A DNA stretch of 64,000 nt, from positions 62,001 through 126,000 of the forward strand of contig NC_015724.1 of assembly GCF_000219215.1 (NCBI RefSeq), in the 5' to 3' direction. The stretch is from Cupriavidus necator N-1. GTDB taxonomy: Bacteria > Pseudomonadota > Gammaproteobacteria > Burkholderiales > Burkholderiaceae. A model generated the notes under the pieces. The model was not told the DNA's origin. It searched no databases and saw only the letters and a list, made by a program, of their open reading frames with translations. Both the position numbers and the translations under genes were made by a program. Below, one piece after another: positions 58,048 to 64,000 of the stretch; positions within the stretch are counted from its first letter, which is position 1, and each line of letters begins with the position of its first letter.

Positions 58048-59004
58048 ATGCAGTCCGAGCAAGCCTTGCGTCACGTGTTGGTTTCCAAAGAACCTACTTG
58101 CCTTGTTTGCGCCACCGGGCGCGGACGTCGCTCGCTAGTCCGCGATCCCTTCTATCGGCAGTGCCGCTCTGTCTGGCTTATCGCCTGGCTCCTTTCGGGC
58201 GTGGCGACTGTGGCCATGGCAGCGCCGGGCGAGCAGCCGGCGGAGGCGAGCGATGCAAACGTCCGTAGCTCAGTCTGGTTCCCGCGAGGAATGCGGCTGC
58301 AGATGGAAGTCGATGGCGATATGCCCATGTCACGCCGATCCACGCAAATGGCTCCCTTGCCCACACCTTCGGGATGCCAGACCGACTTGGAAATCCAATC
58401 CAAAACGGCGCTGGCGGCGCTGATGGGCCCGCCCGTCATCACAGATCAGCAGCAGCGCGTACTTTTGCGGCCAGCTGCGAATGGGTCGCCGCCAGGTATT
58501 ACAGGTAGCGGCACGGTCAACGCGTGGGCGCGTTACACGCGCCTGTATGGCACGACCACCATTGATGCCCTTGGCCTGCTGGACTATCAATACCGCGGGT
58601 TGCCGCTGCGAGAGGGCGACGCCGTTAGCGGTGCCACAGTCGAAGCCAGTGTTTCCTTCACTATCTATGCCCGCGACTCAGGCATTGAAGTCGGCAAACT
58701 AGTTGCCCCACATGCGACTGTCGCAGTAGCCTCGCGCCGAGTCGGCAAACGCCAGGTGATTCAGACCGCGCGAGGCCCTTCGGAATGCGTGCCGATCCAC
58801 TATGTACGCATTACTTCGGTTGGACCGATGATCATCGCAGGCGAGCAAGTCTTGTCCGAGCCTTCGCACATGGAAGTCACCGACTGGTACTGCCCGGTCG
58901 CGAGTGTGGTGATGCGTCAGGACATCACTGAGGGCCACAAGATGCAGCGCATCGACACGACGGCAGCGGATCCGCTCGAGCAAACTTCGCAGGCCTCGCC
59001 CTAG
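58048..59004 (+). CDS. unknown exported protein, copy B
   Basis: 318 residues from ATG 58048, with GGAG five bases upstream. A long basic N-region precedes a hydrophobic segment SVWLIAWLLSGVATVAMA, cut before APGEQP. The mature part aligns with the protein at 21139: CQTDLEIQSKTALAALMGPP, LYGTTTIDALGLLDYQYRG, LVAPHATVAVASRRVGKRQV, CVPIHYVRITSVGP and MEVTDWYCPVASVVMRQDIT. Predicted all-beta with conserved Cys pairs (C-V-P-I and W-Y-C-P), so probably a disulfide-bonded periplasmic protein. Family unknown. It follows the PYTDGA remnant on the same strand, whereas copy A is divergent from its partner. Confidence 0.75.
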   Translation: MQSEQALRHVLVSKEPTCLVCATGRGRRSLVRDPFYRQCRSVWLIAWLLSGVATVAMAAPGEQPAEASDANVRSSVWFPRGMRLQMEVDGDMPMSRRSTQMAPLPTPSGCQTDLEIQSKTALAALMGPPVITDQQQRVLLRPAANGSPPGITGSGTVNAWARYTRLYGTTTIDALGLLDYQYRGLPLREGDAVSGATVEASVSFTIYARDSGIEVGKLVAPHATVAVASRRVGKRQVIQTARGPSECVPIHYVRITSVGPMIIAGEQVLSEPSHMEVTDWYCPVASVVMRQDITEGHKMQRIDTTAADPLEQTSQASP

Positions 59005-59146
59005 TCGCGGCAATCGATATGAGCGCGGTCGCCTGCGTTCCGCCCCGGTTGTGCACATCACCTAGCAATCCGCGTTCGTCACTTCCGAACAGGAAAAGCC
59101 GTGTTGGCGCGGGAGTCTCACCAAAGGGGCTTGATACACGACGGGT

Positions 59147-59391
59147 TCAGGTCTTGGCCCCCCACCCGATGCGGTGCCGCTCCTGTATGGCCTCGTGTCG
59201 CGCATCCTCTTCGCTGTGCAGGTAGCCGCTGGTGGTCGCGATCGAGGCATGCCCAAAATTGTCCCTGACATAGCGCAGGTCGACCTGCTGGTCAGTCATG
59301 TGCGAGCCGGCGGTGTGGCGCAGCCAGTGGGCCGAGGCGCTCGCCAGGACATCGGCCTGCGCCGCCCACTCGGGCCCACGCGCCCGCAGGC
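59147..59391 (-). pseudogene. tyrosine recombinase C-terminal fragment
   Basis: The last 80 residues of the recombinase seen at 45341: ADVLASASAHWLRHTAGSHM, DQQVDLRYVRDNFGHASIAT and TSGYLHSEEDARHEAIQERH, ending R-I-G-W-G-A-K-T. The catalytic Tyr and H-L-R-H are kept. Homology to the 45 kb copy stops abruptly at 59391, where the IS-derived direct repeats begin. Confidence 0.85.
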
Positions 59392-59464
59392 GTAGAACAA
59401 AGCAATTTTGTCACTCCGGAATCGTAGAACAAAGCAATTTTGGGTCTTCCGCAATTTGTGTGAC
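59391..59464. mobile_element. ISL3-type IS end with two 20-base direct repeats
   Basis: CGTAGAACAAAGCAATTTTG occurs at 59391-59410 and 59423-59442. The second copy runs straight into GGGTCTTCCGCAATTTGTG (59442 onward), identical to the IS end at 17902. No transposase follows. This marks where an IS cut the recombinase gene and was itself mostly lost. Confidence 0.7.
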
Positions 59465-59532
59465 GACGGCTGGACGGGAATACCGACACCTTGCTCGCCT
59501 GCATAGCGCGCACGATCGCGCCACGCTGAACC

Positions 59533-60429
59533 TCAGGCTGCGTTGCGCCCGGCCTCCTTCAGCACCCACTGCAGGAACGAACGGAAGGTCGGGCTTGCCG
59601 CGCGCGCAGCCGACCACACGAGGTAGTAGCCGTTTTCGCTGCGGGCCACCAGGTCAAAGGGCGCGACTAAGATGCCGGCCTTTAGCAGGTCCGTCACGTA
59701 CGCACGCTGCACCACAGCGACACCGAGTCCATCTACGGCAGCCTGGATCGCGAGCGAGGAGTTCTCGAATGAGAGACTGCGCTGCGGACGAAGGTCCGCC
59801 GCACCGGCCAGAGCGAGCCAGCGCTGCCAGTCGTCCATGCGCCGCACTGAGTACAACAGGGTTGTTCGAGCCAGATCGCGTGGCGCCGCAAGCCGCTTGT
59901 AGTGCTGCAGGAGGGCGGGGTTGCAAACGGGCAGAAACTCATCGTCGAACAGGCGTACGCCTTCCAACCCAGTGGGCAGATCCTTCCCCGTGAAGGACGC
60001 CATATCCACGTCCTCGGCCTCGAATTGGATGGTTCGAAAGCTGGTCATGATCTGAATGTCTACCTCCGGATGCGCGCCGTGAAAGCGCGAGAGCCGGGGC
60101 ATCAGCCACTTCTCGGCCAGCGTCGGGAGCAGGCACAGCTTCAGCGTGTCATGCCGGGGGCGACGCGCGATCGCATTGAGTGTCAATTCGATCGTTTGGA
60201 AAGCTTGCGTGAGGGCCGGCCGCAGGACTTGGCCCGCATCCGTGAGTTCCACCGAGCGACCCTTTCGGCGAAGTAGCGGAACGCCGACCGTGTCCTCCAG
60301 AAGCTTGACCTGCTGGCTCACGGCACCGGGCGTGACGCACAGTTCCGAGGCGGCCTTCGACACGCTCAGGTGTCGTGCAGTGGCCTCGAAGGCGCGTAAT
60401 CCAAGTAGGGGTAGGCGGGCGCGTTGCAT
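59533..60429 (-). CDS. LysR-family regulator, GcvA-like
   Basis: 298 residues. HTH: LLGLRAFEATARHLSVSKAA and ELCVTPGAVSQQVKLLEDTV. The GcvA-type effector domain follows: LPTLAEKWLMPRLSRFHGAH, the V-D-I-Q-I-M-T block and FENSSLAIQAAVDGLGVAVV, the family hallmark. Divergent from the DUF35/thiolase operon with 109 bases between them, which includes AT-rich TAGCAGAACTAAATATAAGG. It likely controls that operon. It starts near the IS remnant but is intact. Confidence 0.93.
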   Translation of the reverse strand: MQRARLPLLGLRAFEATARHLSVSKAASELCVTPGAVSQQVKLLEDTVGVPLLRRKGRSVELTDAGQVLRPALTQAFQTIELTLNAIARRPRHDTLKLCLLPTLAEKWLMPRLSRFHGAHPEVDIQIMTSFRTIQFEAEDVDMASFTGKDLPTGLEGVRLFDDEFLPVCNPALLQHYKRLAAPRDLARTTLLYSVRRMDDWQRWLALAGAADLRPQRSLSFENSSLAIQAAVDGLGVAVVQRAYVTDLLKAGILVAPFDLVARSENGYYLVWSAARAASPTFRSFLQWVLKEAGRNAA

Positions 60430-60538
60430 GCTTCAAATTTAGCAGAACTAAATATAAGGAGCAACAAAACGGCATTGTTGGAATGCGCATTCCCGCCCAA
60501 AATCTAGACAGATCCAAGCACAAAGCGGAGCGAGACGC

Positions 60539-60916
60539 ATGAATATTACTAAATACGAAGGCGGCCATGTTGGCGACTTCGCCGAAGGCCTGGTGCTCCA
60601 GGGGGCCCGCATTCTTGCCAGCGGCGAGGTTCGCTTTCCACCGCCAGAGTTCCTGCATGGCGAGGGTGTTGTCGAACCCTTATCGCTGGGTATCACCGGA
60701 CGCCTCTACACCTATACCACTGTGCACCCTGGCAAGGCGCCGGCCTACTCGCTTGCCATGGTTGATTTCGACTACGGCCTTCGCGCCTTTGGCCGGCTGG
60801 TGTGGGAGGGCGATACTGCGCCAGCCATCGGCGCCGTGGTGCGCGCCGTGCCGTTTGCACTGTCAGACGGGACATCCGATTACGCGTTTGAACCCCTGAA
60901 AGGAGATGCAGCATGA
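60539..60916 (+). CDS. DUF35 OB-fold protein without zinc ribbon
   Basis: 125 residues. The DUF35 layout is kept: a short N-terminal part then an OB fold (EPLSLGITGRLYTYTTVHPG, AYSLAMVDFDYGLRAFGRLV, EGDTAPAIGAVVRAVPF). The usual N-terminal zinc ribbon with four Cys is missing: the protein has no cysteine. DUF35 proteins form complexes with thiolases and guide CoA substrates. Its stop overlaps the thiolase start (ATGA), so the two are made together. Confidence 0.85.
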   Translation: MNITKYEGGHVGDFAEGLVLQGARILASGEVRFPPPEFLHGEGVVEPLSLGITGRLYTYTTVHPGKAPAYSLAMVDFDYGLRAFGRLVWEGDTAPAIGAVVRAVPFALSDGTSDYAFEPLKGDAA

Positions 60917-62052
60917 AGGAACCCCTGATTACCGGCGTCGGCATCTCCGATTTTGGCCGATTCCCGCATCTCACGGAGGAGGCACTGGCCCAGGCTGCGA
61001 TCCTGGATGCATTGAAGGATGCCGAGGTACCGATGCGCGACGTGCAGGCCTTCTATTGCGGCAATGCATTGGGTGGCCACCTGCCTGGGCAGCGCGCACT
61101 GCGCGAGCTTGGCACCGGCGGCGAGGCGGTCTACAACATTGACAATGCCTGTTCGAGCGGTGCTACAGCACTGAATCTTGCGCTGCAGGCGTTGCGCGCT
61201 GGTCAGTATGAGACAGTGGTGGTGTTCGGCATGGACCATCTGAGCGGCCTGGGCGGCGGCGCGCTGCCGATGAACCAGCGCGATTGGAACAACCGGCGGG
61301 GCATGATCATGCCGGCGCTGTATGCGATGCGTGCGAAGCGCTACATTCACGACCACGGCATCCCCCTTGAGACCTTGGCAGACGTCGCGGTGAAGAACCG
61401 GCGGCACGGCATGCTCAACCCAATCGCGAAATTTTGCCGGGAAGTCACGCGCGAAGAGGTACTCGCCTCACGCATGGTCGCCGAACCGCTCACGCTGCTG
61501 CAGTGCTGTCCGGCCGTCGTAGACGGGGCGGCGGCACTGGTACTCAGCACTCGGTCTTCACGCGGGGCGGCAAAGCCAGTACGTGTGCTCGCCTCGGTGG
61601 TGCAGTCCGGACTGTTCGAGATTCACCAGGTCGACATGACTGAAGCTGAGATCACGCGCCGCGCTGCACGACTTGCGTACGAGCAGGCAGGCGTCGGCCC
61701 CGAGGACCTGAGCGTGATAGAGCTGCACGACGCATTCACCATCTCCGAACTGCTGTACTACGAGGCACTGGGTCTGTGTGGCCACGGCGAGGCGGCACAG
61801 TTGCTGGCCAGCGGCGCCACTGCGCTGGGCGGCCGCATTCCGGTCAACCCAAGCGGTGGCCTGATCGCGAAGGGGCATCCGCCGGGTGCAACTGGCGTGG
61901 CGCAAATCGTGGAGCTCTGCGAACAGCTGCAGGGACGCGCCGGGAAACGCCAGGTCCAGAAGGCGGACCTCGGCTTAAGCCAGGTCACCGGCGGTGGCAT
62001 TTGGGGCGTCGATCACGCCGCTTGTTCTATTCACATCCTGGCTGCCGCCTGA
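60913..62052 (+). CDS. thiolase / acetyl-CoA acetyltransferase-like (SCP-x type)
   Basis: 379 residues. Nucleophile Cys in YNIDNACSSGATALNLALQA, His in VIELHDAFTISELLYYEALG, and the GGLIAKGHPPGATGVAQIVE block with the C-terminal His. It lacks the second catalytic Cys-Gly-G near the end seen in biosynthetic thiolases, as in SCP-x/DUF35-partner thiolases. It would cleave a 3-ketoacyl-CoA or perform a retro-aldol-type step together with the DUF35 protein. Confidence 0.9.
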   Translation: MKEPLITGVGISDFGRFPHLTEEALAQAAILDALKDAEVPMRDVQAFYCGNALGGHLPGQRALRELGTGGEAVYNIDNACSSGATALNLALQALRAGQYETVVVFGMDHLSGLGGGALPMNQRDWNNRRGMIMPALYAMRAKRYIHDHGIPLETLADVAVKNRRHGMLNPIAKFCREVTREEVLASRMVAEPLTLLQCCPAVVDGAAALVLSTRSSRGAAKPVRVLASVVQSGLFEIHQVDMTEAEITRRAARLAYEQAGVGPEDLSVIELHDAFTISELLYYEALGLCGHGEAAQLLASGATALGGRIPVNPSGGLIAKGHPPGATGVAQIVELCEQLQGRAGKRQVQKADLGLSQVTGGGIWGVDHAACSIHILAAA

Positions 62053-62062
62053 AGGGTTCGCC

Positions 62063-62848
62063 ATGACAGATAACGCAACCATTTCCTCGTCGCCCGTCTC
62101 TCTGAAGGGAATGACGGCGATCGTCACCGGCGGCGCCAAAGGCATTGGCCTTGGGATCGCGCACGGTTTGGCTGCCGAGGGCTGCCGGCTGGCGCTGTGG
62201 GACATTGACAGTGCAGCTCTGGCGGCCGCCGCGGCAGAACTGCGCGACGCTGGCGCCGATGTGACTACGCGCTGCGTGAGCATCACCTCCGAGCCTGATG
62301 TGCAGCAGGCTGCCGCGGAGCTGCTACAACGTAACGGCCGAATTGACGTGCTTGTCAACAATGCCGGCATCGGCGGCGACAACCTCGTCGTGAAGATGGA
62401 GCTTGATTTCTGGCAGCGTGTCATCGAAACCAACTTGACCTCGCAGTTTATCTGCTGCAAGGCGGTGCTGCCGACAATGATGGATCAGAAGTTCGGGCGG
62501 ATCGTCAACATCTCCTCGCGCGCGTGGCTCGGCAACCGTGGGCAGGCCAGCTATTCAGCATCCAAGGGCGGCGTAGTCAGCCTGACGCGAAGCATCGCAC
62601 TGGAGTTCGCACGCAGCGGCATTACGGCAAACGCGATTGCGCCGGGCATTGTGGAGACGCCCCTTTTCGGAACGCTGGCCCCGCAGGTGCAGGAAGACCT
62701 CAAGCGCACTGTCCCCATGCAGCGCATCGGGCAAGCCAATGATGTCGCCAATGCGGTGCGCTTCTTCTCGTCGCCGGCGTCCGGTTACGTCACCGGGCAG
62801 GTGCTGTACGTGTGCGGCGGACGCAGCCTGAGCAGCGCTTCGGTCTGA
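62063..62848 (+). CDS. short-chain dehydrogenase (FabG-like)
   Basis: 261 residues from ATG 62063. Cofactor motif AIVTGGAKGIGLGIAHGLAA, VLVNNAGIGGDN, active-site Ser in IVNISSRAWLG, Tyr and Lys in ASYSASKGGVVSLTRSIALE, and the C-terminal IAPGIVETPLF. It oxidises or reduces a 3-hydroxyacyl- or cyclic alcohol intermediate with NAD(P). It starts 11 bases after the thiolase gene; beta-oxidation-like chemistry is likely. Confidence 0.93.
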   Translation: MTDNATISSSPVSLKGMTAIVTGGAKGIGLGIAHGLAAEGCRLALWDIDSAALAAAAAELRDAGADVTTRCVSITSEPDVQQAAAELLQRNGRIDVLVNNAGIGGDNLVVKMELDFWQRVIETNLTSQFICCKAVLPTMMDQKFGRIVNISSRAWLGNRGQASYSASKGGVVSLTRSIALEFARSGITANAIAPGIVETPLFGTLAPQVQEDLKRTVPMQRIGQANDVANAVRFFSSPASGYVTGQVLYVCGGRSLSSASV

Positions 62849-62872
62849 AACCGCCACATTCAGGAGACAGTC

Positions 62873-63097
62873 ATGAGAAGAAGAGACTTCACTCTTGCTG
62901 CGGCGGCATCGCTGCTGGCACCGGCGGCGCCTGAGGCGATCGACAAGACGCTGCGCACGCCGGCGGTGGCGGAGTCGCTGCTCAAGAGCGGCTTCGAGCC
63001 GATGCGGCTGTCGCCCGCCGAGGCGCAGAAGGCGCTCGTGGAGGACACCGCCCAGTGGACCAAGGTGATCCGCGACAACAACATTCGCGGCAGTTGA
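62873..63097 (+). pseudogene. Bug/TctC-family gene with large in-frame internal deletion
   Basis: A 74-residue frame: MRRRDFTLAAAASLLAPAAP, a Tat-like signal with R-R-R-D-F, joined directly to AIDKTLRTPAVAESLLKSGF and EDTAQWTKVIRDNNIRGS, the C-terminal helix and tail of Bug proteins. About 230-250 residues of the ligand-binding body are missing. AGGAGACAG precedes the ATG, so it may still be translated and exported, but cannot bind a ligand as Bug does. Confidence 0.8.
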
Positions 63098-63114
63098 CGG
63101 GGCAGGGGACAGAG

Positions 63115-64000
63115 ATGCTTTCAGACTCCCTACGCGGCATCCGCGTGGTCGACTTCACCCAGGTGGCGGCGGGACCCGTGTGCACCCAGACGCTCGCCGA
63201 CCTCGGCGCCGACGTCGTCAAGGTCGAGGCGCCCCAGGGCGAGCTGTGCCGCGCGCTGGCGCCTTTCGTTGAGGGCCAGAGCCTCGGCTTTCTGGCCCTC
63301 AACGGAAACAAGCGCAGCGTGGCGCTCGACCTGAAGGACCCCCAGCAGCGCGCGGCAGCACTGCAACTGGCCGCCGGTGCGGACGTGGTGGTGGAGAGCT
63401 TTCGTCCCGGCGTCATGCAACGGCTCGGACTAGGCTACGAGGACGTCCGGCAGCTCAACCCGGGTGTGATCTACTGCTCCATCTCAGCCTATGGGCAGGA
63501 AGGTGCCTGGAAGCACAAGCCCGGCGTCGACGGCGTACTGCAGGCCGTCTCGGGCCTGATGAGCGTGACCGGGCTGCCGGACGCGCCGCCGTGCAAGGTG
63601 CAGGTGCCGGTCGTCGACATGGTGACGGGCTACATCGGCGCGATCGCCGTCCTGGGCGCGCTCGCCCGGCGCACGCGCGACGGTGGCGGGCAATGGATCG
63701 ACGTCGGCATGTTCGCGTGCGCCGTCGCCCTGCAACAAATGAGCTTTGCCAGCTACTTCGCCGACGACGTGGCGCCGACGCGCATCGGAAGCGCCGCACC
63801 CTATGCGGCGCCCAACGAGGCGCTGCGTTGCGCGGACGGCTGGGTCATGCTCGCGGCGTACCACCCCTCCCGATGGGTGGCGCTGTGCGAGGTGCTCAAC
63901 TGCCGCGAGCTGCTGTCCGACCCGCGCTTTTGTGAACTGTCCGACCGAATCGCGCACCGGCGGGAGCTCGTGCAGTTGCTCGAGGCGCGCATGACGCTGC
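63115..64000 (+). CDS. class III (CaiB/BaiF) CoA-transferase, partial
   Basis: At least 295 residues; the gene runs off the right edge. Start at ATG 63115, 17 bases after the preceding stop, with GGGGACAGAG upstream. Landmarks: IRVVDFTQVAAGPVCTQTLA, DLGADVVKVEAPQGELCRAL, VVESFRPGVMQRLGLGYEDV and the catalytic Asp in KVQVPVVDMVTGYIGA. It is a different sequence from the CoA-transferase at 53566. It probably activates the acid degraded by the thiolase and SDR of this operon. Confidence 0.92.
   Translation, partial: MLSDSLRGIRVVDFTQVAAGPVCTQTLADLGADVVKVEAPQGELCRALAPFVEGQSLGFLALNGNKRSVALDLKDPQQRAAALQLAAGADVVVESFRPGVMQRLGLGYEDVRQLNPGVIYCSISAYGQEGAWKHKPGVDGVLQAVSGLMSVTGLPDAPPCKVQVPVVDMVTGYIGAIAVLGALARRTRDGGGQWIDVGMFACAVALQQMSFASYFADDVAPTRIGSAAPYAAPNEALRCADGWVMLAAYHPSRWVALCEVLNCRELLSDPRFCELSDRIAHRRELVQLLEARMTL

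Noticed and set aside
1..64000. tRNA or rRNA genes
   Set aside because: I saw no cloverleaf-like or conserved rRNA sequence on either strand by eye; a covariance search would be needed to be certain.

Overview
The window is high-GC DNA with ATG, GTG and TTG starts. It is rich in Bug/TctC-type binding proteins, aromatic-acid catabolic genes, MlaA, BKACE and DUF1302/DUF1329 proteins. This points to a betaproteobacterium of the order Burkholderiales, most like Cupriavidus, Ralstonia or Achromobacter; the genus is inferred from family content only. Almost everything is accessory metabolism, with several zones of decayed genes and mobile-element debris.

Layout. 1-2400: the end of a beta-hydroxyacid dehydrogenase gene, then remnants of a branched-chain-type ABC system, a YciI protein and pyruvate dehydrogenase E1. 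2589-13658: a LysR regulator divergent from a catabolic operon (two NTF2-like proteins, two ABM proteins, MFS permease, two FAH hydrolases, cupin, two-domain VOC dioxygenase, amidohydrolase), then a lipoprotein and a porin. 13691-17646: a GntR regulator divergent from a third ABM gene and a large TPR-SagB-type oxidoreductase. 17750-22853: an ISL3-type IS remnant among gene fragments, an orphan Bug receptor, OsmC, MlaA, and an unknown exported protein next to a small exported protein with PYTDG repeats. 23100-28837: an FMN reductase and a MarR-controlled gentisate cluster. 28965-41847: a second MarR-linked set (BKACE, two paralogous unknown proteins, Pht5-like protein, homogentisate-dioxygenase-like enzyme, and the DUF1302-DUF1329-YCF48-RND envelope set). 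42262-46472: a truncated SDR joined to aceE/aceF remnants, a HipB-like HTH gene, a ProQ/FinO protein and a frameshifted tyrosine recombinase. 46598-56583: one minus-strand operon with GntR, two Bug receptors, CoA-transferase, biotinyl protein, two carboxyltransferases, MaoC-type hydratase and biotin carboxylase. 56902-59464: a second HTH/PYTDG/exported-protein/recombinase zone, partly decayed, ending in an ISL3-type IS end. 59533-64000: a LysR regulator divergent from a DUF35-thiolase-SDR-CoA-transferase operon that runs off the window.

How it works together. The intact operons look like uptake and breakdown modules for aromatic and carboxylic acids: porins, MFS permeases and Bug receptors bring substrates in; monooxygenase, ring-cleavage dioxygenases and FAH hydrolases open and split rings; CoA-transferases, carboxylases, thiolase, SDR and hydratase handle CoA esters. 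Each module has its own LysR, GntR or MarR regulator. The least explained parts are the TPR-SagB protein with its ABM partner, the duplicated exported-protein/PYTDG-repeat pair, and the HTH/recombinase zones that share an upstream element and carry different cargo. Pieces of one aceE-type gene about 40 kb apart suggest that much of the window was inserted into an old pyruvate dehydrogenase locus.
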